Assembly (NCBI GenBank): GCA_900538905.1
Contig: UPZS01000002.1
Location: 1-64,000, forward strand
DNA length: 64,000 nucleotides
Direction of reading: 5' to 3'
Source of the DNA: an uncultured Sutterella sp.
Lineage (GTDB): Bacteria > Pseudomonadota > Gammaproteobacteria > Burkholderiales > Burkholderiaceae_F
Under the pieces are notes generated by a model. That model saw only the letters and a list, made by a program, of their open reading frames with translations. It ran no database searches and was not told the origin of the DNA. Each line of letters opens with the position of its first letter. Within the stretch, counting starts at the first letter, position 1. Below are positions 9,691-23,054 of the stretch, one piece after another. The position numbers were made by a program, and so were the translations under genes.

Positions 9691-10458
9691 TTACCCAGGC
9701 ATTTTTTTCAGCTTGGACACAAGTCCCGCCAGCGTTTTCTCATCGCGTTTGGTCAAAAGACCTTTTTGTCTTGCGGTTTCAATGAGTTCCGGTCGGTTTT
9801 TCAGTGTCGCCTCAAGGCTTTTTTCTCTCCGCCACAATTCGATGTTGGCGTGGTGCCCCGTGAGCAGCACATCGGGCACGCGCATATCGTGCCACTCCTC
9901 GGGACGAGTGTAGTGAGGAGCGTCCAGAAATCCCGTTGAAAACGATTCGTCGGAGGCCGACAAATCTTTGATGGCACCGGGCAACTGCCGCACGATCGCA
10001 TCTATGAGAGCGCAAGCGGCCAATTCCGCTCCCGAAAGCACGAAGTCGCCCAGACTGATGAGTTCATCTACGCAAGTGCTCAGGAATCGTTCGTCAATAC
10101 CCTCGTATCGACCGCAGATGAGTACCAACTGCAGATCCTCGCAAGAAGAGAATTCGCGCACTCGTGCGTCCGTCAGATGCGCTGCCGACGGGGCAAAGGC
10201 GATCACGCGGCCGTTGTTGCCCGATGCACGGATGCACTGCAGCGTCTGAAAGAGGGGTTCTGCCATCATCACCATACCAGGACCGCCTCCAAACGGGCGA
10301 TCATCAACAGTGCGATGCAAATCGGTCGTCACGTCACGCGGATTCCAGAAATGCACATTCCACAGTCCTCGCTTTTTGGCTCGGGACGTGATGCCGAAAT
10401 CCTTCACTGCCGTGAAAATTTCCGGAAAAAGCGTTATGACGTCAAAGCGCGCTGCCAC
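9691..10458 (-). CDS. trmD: tRNA (guanine37-N1)-methyltransferase TrmD
   Basis: Methylates G37 next to the anticodon using S-adenosylmethionine, preventing +1 frameshifting; active as a SPOUT-fold dimer. 255 aa. Seen: FDVITLFPEIF at the N-terminus, DDRPFGGGPGMV, the knotted SAM-binding segment LICGRYEGIDER, ISLGDFVLSGAE, and LDAPHYTRPEEW. It follows rimM by 15 bases and forms a two-gene unit with it. Confidence 0.97.
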   Translation of the reverse strand: MAARFDVITLFPEIFTAVKDFGITSRAKKRGLWNVHFWNPRDVTTDLHRTVDDRPFGGGPGMVMMAEPLFQTLQCIRASGNNGRVIAFAPSAAHLTDARVREFSSCEDLQLVLICGRYEGIDERFLSTCVDELISLGDFVLSGAELAACALIDAIVRQLPGAIKDLSASDESFSTGFLDAPHYTRPEEWHDMRVPDVLLTGHHANIELWRREKSLEATLKNRPELIETARQKGLLTKRDEKTLAGLVSKLKKMPG

Positions 10459-10473
10459 AGCTCAATTCCTTCG

Positions 10474-10998
10474 TTAAATCCAGGACGGATCCCAATCGAC
10501 GCGCACGACGCCTTCTTCGAGATCCACTTCCAAAACATACTGTTCAACATCGGGAATCAGGTACACAGCATCCTTGCCGTTGACCTTCGGACCGCCTTCG
10601 ACCTTGAAGATGTCCTGCACGGTGTTGGTACCGATTTCGGTCACACGCCCGAGTTCGATCCCCTGCTGGTTGACAACAGGCAATCCGATCACATCTGCCG
10701 CCCACACTTCGCCCTCCCCCGCTTCGGGGAAGTCTTCTCGCAACACACCGATACGGCCGCGCAAAGCGTCGGCATCTTCTTTATTGAGAATGCCTGCAAT
10801 GCGGGCAATCAACATCTGGCCGTGAACCTTGAGCTCTTCGACTTCCAGAGTCCTGGTGTTGCCTCGGATGTCGGTCAAAAACCAGCGTTTGGTAGCGGCA
10901 AGAATTTCCGGTTCTTCAAAAGGTACCACGCGAACCCAGCCGCGCACGCCGTATGCACCGTTGGTACGGCCCACTGTCAGGATTTTGTTATCGGACAT
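10474..10998 (-). CDS. rimM: 16S rRNA processing/ribosome maturation factor RimM
   Basis: Assists maturation of the 30S subunit head by binding S19. 174 aa. Seen: VGRTNGAYGVRGWVRV at the N-terminus, a PRC-barrel domain in the second half and the ending VDWDP. The chosen ATG at 10998 matches the family start, although no clear ribosome-binding site precedes it. The T-tract of a strong terminator hairpin ends only about 20 bases upstream, so expression must pass through that hairpin or start immediately after it. Confidence 0.95.
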   Translation of the reverse strand: MSDNKILTVGRTNGAYGVRGWVRVVPFEEPEILAATKRWFLTDIRGNTRTLEVEELKVHGQMLIARIAGILNKEDADALRGRIGVLREDFPEAGEGEVWAADVIGLPVVNQQGIELGRVTEIGTNTVQDIFKVEGGPKVNGKDAVYLIPDVEQYVLEVDLEEGVVRVDWDPSWI

Positions 10999-11018
10999 AA
11001 CACAAAAATCGGAAAACG

Positions 11019-11054
11019 AAAAAAGCGGCCTCTCCGTCTTCCGGAAAGACCGCC
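11019..11054 (-). terminator. Terminator/attenuator directly upstream of rimM
   Basis: Minus strand: 12-base arms GCGGTCTTTCCG (11053-11042) and CGGAGAGGCCGC (11036-11025), with two G-U pairs, a GAAGA loop and six T. It lies between rpsP and rimM. Confidence 0.85.
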
Positions 11055-11275
11055 TTCGGCATTGATCGGACGTCACTTGTCTTGGTCAGGAAACCGCTGT
11101 GAACTGCGAGTTAGATACCGAACCCATCTCAAAGAGGATAGCCGTCGGCGCATTCGGGTGTGCTTGGACACGAGAGGCACGGCACCGAAGCAGCGAGGTT
11201 CGCAGGCAGTCCGTCGGGCGGTCGGGTTAATTTTCCTTCGCTTGAAAGTTCCGTCTTACGTCGTCTTGTCGCTAA
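11055..11275 (-). other. Untranslated spacer between rpsP and the rimM hairpin
   Basis: About 220 bases follow the rpsP stop codon before the terminator. No convincing reading frame, tRNA or known RNA family was recognised. Transcription of rpsP would produce a long 3' untranslated region ending at the hairpin, which could be stored as a small RNA. Confidence 0.4.
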
Positions 11276-11527
11276 TTAGGCGGCAGCCTTCTTGGCACCC
11301 TTGAGGATGCGGGCGACGGTGTCGCTCATCTGAGCGCCGTTCTTGACCCAGTGAGCCACGCGTTCTTCGTTGAACGTCAGGCGCTGCGGGCCTTCAGCGA
11401 TCATCGGGTTGTAGAAGCCCAGACGTTCGTTGAAGCGACCGTCACGACGATTGCGGGAATCGGTCACGACGATGTTGTAGAAGGGACGCTTCTTGGAGCC
11501 CGAGCGGGACAGACGAATGATAACCAT
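11276..11527 (-). CDS. rpsP: 30S ribosomal protein S16
   Basis: Small-subunit assembly protein, 83 aa. Typical N-terminus [21 protein letters not shown], then [19 protein letters not shown] and the C-terminal [18 protein letters not shown] preceded by AAAAGAGG. It is the first gene of the rpsP-rimM-trmD-rplS order. Confidence 0.97.
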   Translation of the reverse strand: MVIIRLSRSGSKKRPFYNIVVTDSRNRRDGRFNERLGFYNPMIAEGPQRLTFNEERVAHWVKNGAQMSDTVARILKGAKKAAA

Positions 11528-11573
11528 TGTATTTTTCCTCTTTTAAAACAATGCGCCCGTACCAGGCGCTTTT

Positions 11574-11606
11574 AAAATTTCCCGTCTTGCCGACCGGCAA
11601 GTCCGG
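11574..11606 (-). terminator. Probable terminator of ligA
   Basis: Minus strand: CTTGCC and GGCAAG form a perfect 6-bp stem around GGTC, extended by CCCGGA/ACGGG pairs, then AAATTTT. It lies about 80 bases after the ligA stop codon and upstream of rpsP. Confidence 0.55.
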
Positions 11607-11680
11607 GGTACAAAGCTACCGCACGCGGCCGCTTTGCGAAAGGCGCAATTTTACGCGCAAATTTCCTAAAAAATCAAGCC

Positions 11681-15074
<3,394 letters not shown>

Positions 15075-15129
15075 GCGCCTGACTCCGTTAACGTTCGAAC
15101 AATCGGAAATTGTAGTGCAAGAGACCGAT

Positions 15130-18100
15130 TTAATGGGCAGCCATCTCCGAGGCCTGCTCCACGTCCACCGACACCACGCGCGAGACACCGGGTTCCTTCA
15201 TGGTGACGCCCACGAGCGTGCGCAAATGCTCCATCGTGACGCGATGATGCGTGATCATCATGAACTGAGTGTTGCTGCTCATTTGCAAGATGCGCCTCGC
15301 CAGACGGTCCTGATTGGCTTCGTCGAGCGGAGCATCGACTTCGTCGAGCAAACAGAAAGGAGCCGGGTTAAGTTTAAAGATGGCAAACACCAGAGCCGTT
15401 GCGGTCATCGCTTGTTCTCCCCCCGAAAGGAGCTTGACACTTGCGTTTTTCTTACCCGGAGGTTGTGCCGAAACCTCTACGCCGGCTTCCAGAATCTCTT
15501 CGCCGCTCATACGCAGCTCTGCGCTGCCACCACCGAAGAGCCCCGTAAACATTTCCCGGAAGTTTTTATTGACTTCGGTGAAGGTATTGCGGAGCAGTTC
15601 TCGTGTTTCTGCGTCAATCTTGCGAATCGTTGCTTCCAAATTGGCAATCGCCTCTTCTAGATCGGCCACCTGCCGCTCGGTTTCCTCCATCGCACGACGA
15701 CTCTCTTGCAAATTTTCAAGAGCAGCGTGATTGACCGGTCCCAAGGCAGCGATCGCTTCATTTAAACGCGAAACGCGGCTCTTGAGCGTGGACGCGCGCA
15801 ACCCCTCTTCCTGCACCTGTAGCGCCAGCGCCTGACGATCGGCCTGAGCTGCATCCAAGTGCTCGGTAAAGACCGCGCTTTGCGTAATCCAGCTTTCTCG
15901 GCGCACCTTGAGGTCCGCGATTTCCTGCAGCAACGGCGTCTGGGCGGCATTCAAATCCGCATTGCGGGTGCGTGCGGCTTCAAGTTCCTCTTCGGCTCGG
16001 GCGCACTCAGCCTCGGCCGCCTTGTGCGCTTCGTTTTTGCCGTTGAGTTCCTCAAGCACGCGCGATAGCCCCTCGCGTTGGGCAGTTTCGTCCAGGCTTT
16101 CGCGGCGAGCGGCCAGTTCTTCCATATGCGCCGTCAGATTTTCAATTTCCTCGTCGGCTCCGCTCTGTCGCTCCTTCGCATCGCGCACACGTTCCTGATT
16201 GGTCTGCAACTGCACGCGCAAGAGTTCGATCTGACTTTCCAGACTTCTGGCTTTTTCCGTCAGAGTCGACGAAGCGTGTTCAGCCTCTTCAAGCGCCACC
16301 TTGGCGTCAAGCGTTTTTTGTTGAACCTCTGCAAGCGTCTGATCGGCCTGCTCGAACGCCGCATCCGTCTCTTCCTGCTGCGCCATGAGTTCTTCGTGAC
16401 GCATTTTCAGTTCGGCTTCCTGATCGGCCGTTCGACGGCTCTTTTCACGCCAGGCATCAATGGCGGCGGACAGTGCCGAATATTCGACCTGCAGCATGTG
16501 CAGCTCGTTGCGGCTTGCATCGGCCTCGCGGCTCGTTTCGGCAGCCTGCGCTTGGGCCACTTTCAGGGCACCCTGCTGAGCCACCAGTTTTTCGTCAATC
16601 GCATCGAGCTCATCGCGCTCGCGTGTGGAGTGTTCCGAAAGCGTGCGAATTTCGGCCGCTCGCGACATGACACCGGCACTTTCGCTCTCCTCAGCCCAGA
16701 AGCTGATCGAAATCGGGTCAACAATATGGCCCTTGGGCGTGACAAAACGCTCGCCACGGGCAAGTTCCGAGCGTCGAGCCACCGCCTCATCGAGCGTATC
16801 GGTGACATAAACGCCGGCAAGCCATTCCTCGAGCGCCCCTTTTACCTTAGGGTCGTCCGAGGTGACTTTTTCGGCAAGCGGTTTGGCAAGCTTAGGCAGA
16901 GATGTCTTCTGTCCCTTGGGTTCACCGTAAAACACGAGGCGCGCGGGAGGCGGATCGTATTCAAAACCGGCCGCTCGTTCGAGAACGCTCATGTTGAGCG
17001 CCCCTGCTTTGGCGCTTAACACCGCTTCGAGCGCCACGGCCCAACCGTCTTCAACCGTAATCTTTTCGAAAAGACGCGCGGCTTGGGAGAGTCCCATTTT
17101 ACCGAGCCATGCAGGAAGCTTGCCTTCGGCCTGCGACTTTTGCTGCAGCGCTTCAAGCGCCTGCAGTCGCGCTACGGTACGGGCGTGAATCGCACTCAGG
17201 CGTTCCTTTTGAGCACGGGTCTCATCGTTGGCGTTGCGAGACAACTCAAGCTCGGTCTTTTTTTCCTCAACCGTTGCCGTCAGTTCTTCAAACTGCGCCT
17301 GCGTCTCTTCAATCAGCGCCGAAAGCTCGGCAAAGCGCTCTTCATCGGGCGCCTGTCCCGAGCGGCGCTCGGCTTCGATCGCTTCCAGCCGCGCTTCAAC
17401 GTCGTTTAATTCACGCGTCAATGCCTGCATCTGGACGTTCAGAACTTCCATGCGCTTTTCATGCGCGGCAGCTGCCTGTCGGGCTTTTTCGTAGGCCTCT
17501 TTTTTCTCCTCGCATTCCTGTTGCAGCACGAGAGCCGATTCCTGCGAAGCGGCACACTCTTCGGTCATGGCCTCGGCGTTTTCACGCAGTTCCTGTTCCT
17601 TTGCGGCAAGTTCGGCCAGACGGCTTGCGGCGGTATCGCGCTCATTGCGACGTCTTGCAATGCTTTCGGCGGCATTGGCGATTTCTCGCGCCAGTGAATC
17701 TTTTTCGGTAATGATGCGGGCAATGGCACCTTCGAGTTCCGTGACGCGCGCGTTGGCCTGCCAGGCGGCTTCACGAGCCTTGTCGGCCGCTTCTCGCTTG
17801 ACGCGAACGTCCTCTTTCAACACTTCAATCTGCGTGGTCAGTTTTTGGAGTTCACCCCTACCCTGCAGCAAATCGGCTTCGCGCGCCGCAATCTGCGTGT
17901 TGACTTTATTAACCGCCGCACCTGCATCCTGTTCCTGCAGGAAATACCACAGCAGTTCGGCTTTGTCTTTTTGTTCGGTCAGCTCCTTCCAGCGGGCCGC
18001 AACCTCGGCCTCGGCCGACAAGCGTTGGATTTCATTGCGCTTTGTCTCCTGCAAATAGCTGACTTTTTCAAGATTGTTGCGCGTACCCGCTAGTGCGGTT

Positions 18101-18645
18101 TCGGTTTCACGGCGACGGTCCTTATATTTGCTCACGCCGGCAGCTTCTTCCAGATACACGCGCAGCTCTTCGGGCTTGGCCTTGATGAAGTTGCTGATCA
18201 TGCCCTGGCTGATGATCGCGTAGGAGCGGGGGCCAAGGCCCGTCCCCATGAAAATGTCCTGAACGTCGCGGCGGCGCACCTGCTGATTGTTGATGAGGTA
18301 CGCATTGCTACCGTCACGCGTCACGACGCGTTTGACGGAAAGCTCCGTGTAGCGGCCCCAGGCGCCCTTTACCGTTCCGTCGGAATTGTCCAGCACCAAT
18401 TCGACCGAAGCGCGCGAAGATGCAGGACGATTGACCGAACCCGAAAAAATGAGTTCGCTCATGGACGTCGAGCCGCGCAGTTCGGAGACGCGCGCTTCGC
18501 CCAGCACCCAGCGGATGGCATCGATCACATTGGATTTGCCGCAGCCGTTGGGGCCAACAATACCGGCCACCGCCCCTGGAAATTCGATGACGGTGGTATC
18601 GGCAAAGCTCTTGAAGCCGGAAATACGAAGCTGTTTTAAGCGCAC
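15130..18645 (-). CDS. smc: Chromosome segregation protein SMC
   Basis: ATPase that organises and helps segregate the chromosome, forming a ring with ScpA/ScpB. 1171 aa. Walker A GPNGCGKSN at 31-39; long coiled coils rich in Ala, Glu, Arg and Gln (about 170-500 and 660-1000); a hinge between about 510 and 660; ABC signature LSGGEQ near 1072; Walker B FCLLDEVDAPLD. GTG start, no clear ribosome-binding site. The stop is 55 bases before the zipA start. Confidence 0.97.
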   Translation of the reverse strand: MRLKQLRISGFKSFADTTVIEFPGAVAGIVGPNGCGKSNVIDAIRWVLGEARVSELRGSTSMSELIFSGSVNRPASSRASVELVLDNSDGTVKGAWGRYTELSVKRVVTRDGSNAYLINNQQVRRRDVQDIFMGTGLGPRSYAIISQGMISNFIKAKPEELRVYLEEAAGVSKYKDRRRETETALAGTRNNLEKVSYLQETKRNEIQRLSAEAEVAARWKELTEQKDKAELLWYFLQEQDAGAAVNKVNTQIAAREADLLQGRGELQKLTTQIEVLKEDVRVKREAADKAREAAWQANARVTELEGAIARIITEKDSLAREIANAAESIARRRNERDTAASRLAELAAKEQELRENAEAMTEECAASQESALVLQQECEEKKEAYEKARQAAAAHEKRMEVLNVQMQALTRELNDVEARLEAIEAERRSGQAPDEERFAELSALIEETQAQFEELTATVEEKKTELELSRNANDETRAQKERLSAIHARTVARLQALEALQQKSQAEGKLPAWLGKMGLSQAARLFEKITVEDGWAVALEAVLSAKAGALNMSVLERAAGFEYDPPPARLVFYGEPKGQKTSLPKLAKPLAEKVTSDDPKVKGALEEWLAGVYVTDTLDEAVARRSELARGERFVTPKGHIVDPISISFWAEESESAGVMSRAAEIRTLSEHSTRERDELDAIDEKLVAQQGALKVAQAQAAETSREADASRNELHMLQVEYSALSAAIDAWREKSRRTADQEAELKMRHEELMAQQEETDAAFEQADQTLAEVQQKTLDAKVALEEAEHASSTLTEKARSLESQIELLRVQLQTNQERVRDAKERQSGADEEIENLTAHMEELAARRESLDETAQREGLSRVLEELNGKNEAHKAAEAECARAEEELEAARTRNADLNAAQTPLLQEIADLKVRRESWITQSAVFTEHLDAAQADRQALALQVQEEGLRASTLKSRVSRLNEAIAALGPVNHAALENLQESRRAMEETERQVADLEEAIANLEATIRKIDAETRELLRNTFTEVNKNFREMFTGLFGGGSAELRMSGEEILEAGVEVSAQPPGKKNASVKLLSGGEQAMTATALVFAIFKLNPAPFCLLDEVDAPLDEANQDRLARRILQMSSNTQFMMITHHRVTMEHLRTLVGVTMKEPGVSRVVSVDVEQASEMAAH

Positions 18646-18758
18646 TGTGTGTTACGGGAAAAGAAGCGAAACAAAAAAGAAAGCGCCCAGAAAAGGAAAG
18701 TTCGGCGCTTGCGTTCGGATTGTACCGTTACCTCACGTTTTGAAGACGAAACCAACCG

Positions 18759-18764
18759 TATAAT
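18759..18764 (+). promoter_or_regulatory. Possible -10 box of the dap operon
   Basis: TATAAT, a perfect -10 hexamer, 60 bases before the dapC start in the divergent smc-dapC gap. The -35 region (CGTTTT/GTTTTG) is poor, so the call is tentative. Confidence 0.4.
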
Positions 18765-18823
18765 TTTTTGGATGTGCCCGTGCCGTCCTTCACTTCGGCC
18801 GTTACTTTTCAAAGGATTCTCCC

Positions 18824-20041
18824 GTGCCCAATCCCGGACTTTCTCGCACCCGCCCCTACCCCTTTGCCCGACTGCGCAAGCTTTTTGAGGGAATTGTTCC
18901 GGCTGAAGGCAAACTCGAGCCTATTTCGCTCGGAATCGGCGAACCCTGTCATCCGATTCCGCAGTGCATTTGCGATGCCATTGCGCAAAACGTTTCGCTC
19001 ATGAGTTCCTACCCGGGCACGGCAGGCAGTCCTGCCCTGCGTGAAGCCATCAGCGCCTGGTGCGAACGCCGCTACGGGCTGGCCCCGGATCCCGCGACCG
19101 AAATCCTGCCGGTGCTCGGTACCCGCGAAGCCCTTTTCAGTCTGGTCCAATGCCTTGTCGACCCGACCGTCAAAGGCGGCGCCAAGGTCGTGATGCCCGT
19201 TCCCTTCTATCAGATCTACGAAGGCGCAACGTTTCTGGCCGAAGCCGAACCCGTGTACTTGCCGCTGACGCGCGAAAACGACTACAAACTCGATTTGTCC
19301 GTATTGAGTCCCGAAACACTTTCTCAAACTCAGCTTGTCTACATCTGCTCTCCGGGCAACCCGACGGGATCCGTCTTTGATCTGGACGACTGGAACAAAC
19401 TCTTTGCTCTTTCGGATCGATACGGTTTTGTCATCGCAAGCGACGAGTGCTACAGCGAAATTTATTTCGAAGAAGGCAACGCTCCGATCGGCGCCATGAC
19501 GGCAGCCAAAGCCTGCGGCCGAACCGATCTGAAAAACATCATCGTATTAAACAGCCTTTCCAAGCGCAGCAATGCGCCGGGTCTGCGCAGCGGCTTTGTG
19601 GCCGGTGACCGCTCGCTCATCGCCTCTTACCTTCTTTACCGTACCTATCACGGCTCGGCCATGAACCCGATGATTCAAGCCGCTTCAATTGCTGCCTGGA
19701 ACGACGAGGCGCACGTCGTGGAAAACCGCCGTCTGTATCGTGAAAAATTTGCCGTCGCGCAACCCATTCTGAACTCTGTGATTGACGCGCCCATGCCGCA
19801 GGCAAGCTTCTACCTCTGGGCAAACGTCGGTGAAGACGATGAAGTCTTTGCTCGCGAACTCTACCGTCAGACGGGCGTCACGGTGCTGCCGGGTTCCTAC
19901 CTGTCGCGTAACGTGACACTTGCCGACGGATCGACCATGAACCCGGGCGCAGGCTACGTGCGCATCGCACTGGTTGCCGAGCCCGAGCGCATCGGCGAAG
20001 CGGCAGAGCGCATCCGCAACTTTGCTCTATCGCGCAAGTGA
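18824..20041 (+). CDS. dapC: Succinyldiaminopimelate aminotransferase DapC
   Basis: PLP-dependent class I aminotransferase that makes N-succinyl-LL-2,6-diaminopimelate in lysine and peptidoglycan synthesis. 405 aa. Seen: PISLGIGEPCHPIP, the PGTAGSPALREA segment, VYICSPGNPTGSV, SDECYSEIYF and the PLP-lysine region NSLSKRSNAPGLRSGF. GTG start with AAAGGA 7 bases upstream. First gene of dapC-dapD-dapE, which supports this specific activity over other aminotransferases. Confidence 0.9.
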   Translation: MPNPGLSRTRPYPFARLRKLFEGIVPAEGKLEPISLGIGEPCHPIPQCICDAIAQNVSLMSSYPGTAGSPALREAISAWCERRYGLAPDPATEILPVLGTREALFSLVQCLVDPTVKGGAKVVMPVPFYQIYEGATFLAEAEPVYLPLTRENDYKLDLSVLSPETLSQTQLVYICSPGNPTGSVFDLDDWNKLFALSDRYGFVIASDECYSEIYFEEGNAPIGAMTAAKACGRTDLKNIIVLNSLSKRSNAPGLRSGFVAGDRSLIASYLLYRTYHGSAMNPMIQAASIAAWNDEAHVVENRRLYREKFAVAQPILNSVIDAPMPQASFYLWANVGEDDEVFARELYRQTGVTVLPGSYLSRNVTLADGSTMNPGAGYVRIALVAEPERIGEAAERIRNFALSRK

Positions 20042-20134
20042 CCTATCATCCGTAAAACCGATTTTTTAACAAACGGCGCGCAGGGAGGCTCGGTACGCGA
20101 GCAAGTGCGCCAACCTTTGAAAGGAACACAAGAA

Positions 20135-20956
20135 ATGACTCAGGAACTTACCTCCATCATCGAATCCGCATGGGACAGCCGCGATCAGTGGAATGCCGAA
20201 ACGATCGCTGCCGATCAGCGCGAAGCCATCATGAGCGTGCTCGCGGGCCTGAACAACGGCTCGATGCGCGTAGCAGAAAAGACCGCCGAAGGGTGGCTCA
20301 CGCACCAGTGGATCAAGAAGGCAGTTCTTCTGAGTTTCCGTCTGATGCCCAACGAAGTGATGAAGGCCGGTCCCTTTACCTGGTACGACAAGCTACCCGT
20401 GAAGTTCCACGACAACGACGGCCAGAAGATTTCCGAGTCCGGCATCCGCGCCATCCCCGGCGCCATCGCCCGCTACGGCTCCTTCATTGAACCGGGCGCC
20501 GTGCTGATGCCCTCCTTTGTAAACGTCGGCGCACGCGTGGGCTCTGGCACGATGGTCGATACGTGGGCCACCGTGGGCTCCTGCGCTCAGGTCGGCAAGA
20601 ACTGCCACCTCTCGGGCGGCGTTGGCATCGGCGGCGTTCTCGAACCCGTGCAGGCTGGCCCCACGATCATTGAGGACAACTGCTTCATCGGCGCACGCAG
20701 CGAAATCGTCGAAGGCGTGGTCGTCGAAGAAAACTCCGTGATTTCCATGGGCGTCTTCATCGGTCAATCAACCAAGATCTACGACCGCACAACGGGCGAA
20801 ATCCTGCGCGGACGCGTACCGGCGGGTTCGGTCGTCGTCCCGGGCTCGTTGCCGAGCAAGGACGGCACTTACAACCTCAACTGCGCCGTCATCGTCAAGC
20901 GCGTTGATGCCAAGACCCGCTCCAAGACCTCCATCAACGATCTGCTACGCGACTGA
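20135..20956 (+). CDS. dapD: Tetrahydrodipicolinate N-succinyltransferase DapD
   Basis: Transfers succinate from succinyl-CoA to tetrahydrodipicolinate, the committing step of the succinylase DAP route. 273 aa, a left-handed beta-helix with hexapeptide repeats (about 105-215: [38 protein letters not shown]). The start at 20135 follows AAAGGA; an upstream in-frame start at 20105 is less likely. It lies 93 bases after dapC and 6 bases before dapE. Confidence 0.97.
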   Translation: MTQELTSIIESAWDSRDQWNAETIAADQREAIMSVLAGLNNGSMRVAEKTAEGWLTHQWIKKAVLLSFRLMPNEVMKAGPFTWYDKLPVKFHDNDGQKISESGIRAIPGAIARYGSFIEPGAVLMPSFVNVGARVGSGTMVDTWATVGSCAQVGKNCHLSGGVGIGGVLEPVQAGPTIIEDNCFIGARSEIVEGVVVEENSVISMGVFIGQSTKIYDRTTGEILRGRVPAGSVVVPGSLPSKDGTYNLNCAVIVKRVDAKTRSKTSINDLLRD

Positions 20957-20962
20957 TCGGTC

Positions 20963-22096
20963 ATGCCCGTCATTGATCTAGCCAAAAAGCTGCTTGCCCG
21001 CCCCTCGGTCACGCCCGACGAAGCAGGATGCATGGCCGTTTTGCAAGCAGCGCTTGAGCCCTCGGGTTTTGCGTTTGAAATCGAACGCACGCCCAACGGC
21101 ACCACCAACGCCTGGATCACGCACGGCAACGGCGCGCCCCTGTTCGTCTTTGCCGGACACGTCGATGTGGTTCCGGCAGGCGATCCTGCCTTATGGGCAA
21201 CGCCTCCTTTTGAGCCGACCGTGCGCGATGGCAAGCTCTACGCCCGCGGCGCAGCCGACATGAAAGGATCGGTTGCGGCAGCCGCCGTTGCCTTTGCACG
21301 TCTGGTCCAGGAAAAACCGGATCATCCGGGAACGCTTGCTTTTCTGATCACTTCTGACGAAGAAGGCGACGGACATGAAGGCACCAAACGTGTGGTGCAA
21401 AAGCTCAAAAATGAAGGTGTGACGATTGACGCCTGCATCGTAGGCGAACCCTCTTGCTCGAGGTTTTTCGGTGACACGATCAAAAACGGTCGTCGGGGTT
21501 CTCTAAACGGAAAAGTCACGATTCGGGGCAAGGCCGGACACGTCGCCTACCCACATCTGGCGCGCAACCCCATTCACGAATCTGCACCGTTTTTTGCCGA
21601 ACTCGCTTCCCGCCAATGGGATCAGGGTAACGACTATTTCGGACCGACCACCTTCCAGATCTCCAACATTCAGGCGGGCGTCGGCGCCGTCAATGTGGTC
21701 CCCGGAGAACTCACGGCGCTCTTTAACATTCGATTCAACACCGAGTGGACGGCTGAGCGCCTCATCAAGACCATCGAGGATCTTGCCGCCAAATACACAC
21801 TTGATGCGTGCTTTGAATGGAAGCGCAGCGCCGAACCGTTTGTAACGAATCCGGGCAGCATGACGCAAAAGCTGACACAGGCCATTGCCGATGTCACGGG
21901 AGTGAGACCCGAACTTTCAACCAGCGGCGGTACCTCTGACGCACGCTTTATCAGCAGCATCAGCCGCGAAACCGTAGAATTCGGGCCTATCAACGCAACG
22001 ATTCACAGCGTCAACGAATGTGCGGGCATTGACGAACTCGAAGCGCTCGCCGAAATCTACTACCGCACCGCTAAAGCGTATTTGGAGAACTTCTGA
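20963..22096 (+). CDS. dapE: Succinyl-diaminopimelate desuccinylase DapE
   Basis: Two-zinc metallopeptidase-family enzyme (M20) that releases LL-diaminopimelate and succinate. 377 aa. Metal ligands lie in FAGHVDVVPAGD, the YARGAADMKG segment, SDEEGDGHEGT, and the late STSGGTSDARF segment. Last DAP enzyme in this cluster; its stop codon overlaps the first base of prmB. Confidence 0.97.
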   Translation: MPVIDLAKKLLARPSVTPDEAGCMAVLQAALEPSGFAFEIERTPNGTTNAWITHGNGAPLFVFAGHVDVVPAGDPALWATPPFEPTVRDGKLYARGAADMKGSVAAAAVAFARLVQEKPDHPGTLAFLITSDEEGDGHEGTKRVVQKLKNEGVTIDACIVGEPSCSRFFGDTIKNGRRGSLNGKVTIRGKAGHVAYPHLARNPIHESAPFFAELASRQWDQGNDYFGPTTFQISNIQAGVGAVNVVPGELTALFNIRFNTEWTAERLIKTIEDLAAKYTLDACFEWKRSAEPFVTNPGSMTQKLTQAIADVTGVRPELSTSGGTSDARFISSISRETVEFGPINATIHSVNECAGIDELEALAEIYYRTAKAYLENF

Positions 22097-22995
22097 TGTC
22101 TCATCATCAATATCCGACCGAACTGCACACCATCTGCGACGTGGTTCGCTGGGCCATGAGCGAGATGGAGCGCTTTGACGTGAGTCTCGGGCACGGCACG
22201 GCCGACTACTGGGAAGAAGCCACTTTTCTTGTGCTGCGCACCCTCAAGCTTCCGTTTGACCGCCTCGAAGCCTTCTGGAATGCGCACCTCACGCAGGACG
22301 AGCTCTGGGAAGTTCTGAAAAACATCGAGTCTCGCGTGCACAACAAGGTCCCCGCGCCGTATCTCGTGCACGAAGCCTGGCTCACCGAACACCCCTTCTA
22401 TGTTGACGAGCGCGTGCTGATTCCGCGAAGCTACATCGCAGAACTCCTTGAAGAGGGATTGGAGCCCTGGGTTGAACCTGCAAACGTGCATACGGTTCTG
22501 GACATGTGTACGGGTAGCGGATGCCTGGCCATTCTTGCTCAGATGGCATTTCCTGAAGCACAGGTCACCGGAGCCGACATAAGCGCCGATGCGCTGGAGG
22601 TCGCCAAAATCAACCGCACGAAATATGGCCTTGACGACGATCTGGAACTCGTTCAAACCGACATTTTCTCGCATTTGGGGAAACGTAAGTTCGATCTCAT
22701 CATCTCCAATCCACCCTACGTGACGCATCAGGCCATGGAAGAACTGCCTGCCGAATATCGTCACGAACCGGCGCTTGCGCTGGAAGCCGGAGATGACGGC
22801 ATGGACTTCATGCGCCGCTTCATGCCCGTCTTGAAGGACCACTTGACCGAAAATGGAGTGGCTATTGTTGAAATCGGCGACGGTCGCGAAGCATTCGAAG
22901 CGATCTGGCCCAATCTACCCGTCACTTGGCTTTCCACCGAAGAAGAAGAGGACATGGTCTTTGCCGTGCGCGCTCAAGACCTGCAAAATCTCTAA
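22096..22995 (+). CDS. prmB: Ribosomal protein L3 glutamine N5-methyltransferase PrmB
   Basis: SAM-dependent methyltransferase of the HemK/PrmA-like group that modifies a glutamine in L3. 299 aa. SAM-binding motif VLDMCTGSGCLA (about 134-145), substrate motif NPPY at 205-208 and an acidic ADISADALEVA strand. Its start overlaps dapE by one base, so it is translationally coupled to the dap operon. PrmB rather than PrmC is chosen because of the HDxLxx-like N-terminal domain and length; that distinction is inference. Confidence 0.88.
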   Translation: MSHHQYPTELHTICDVVRWAMSEMERFDVSLGHGTADYWEEATFLVLRTLKLPFDRLEAFWNAHLTQDELWEVLKNIESRVHNKVPAPYLVHEAWLTEHPFYVDERVLIPRSYIAELLEEGLEPWVEPANVHTVLDMCTGSGCLAILAQMAFPEAQVTGADISADALEVAKINRTKYGLDDDLELVQTDIFSHLGKRKFDLIISNPPYVTHQAMEELPAEYRHEPALALEAGDDGMDFMRRFMPVLKDHLTENGVAIVEIGDGREAFEAIWPNLPVTWLSTEEEEDMVFAVRAQDLQNL

Positions 22996-23054
22996 GCCGA
23001 CTTTTTTGACAAAACTCCTCAGGGCGCAGCTTTTCGCGCCCTGAAATTGTTTCC

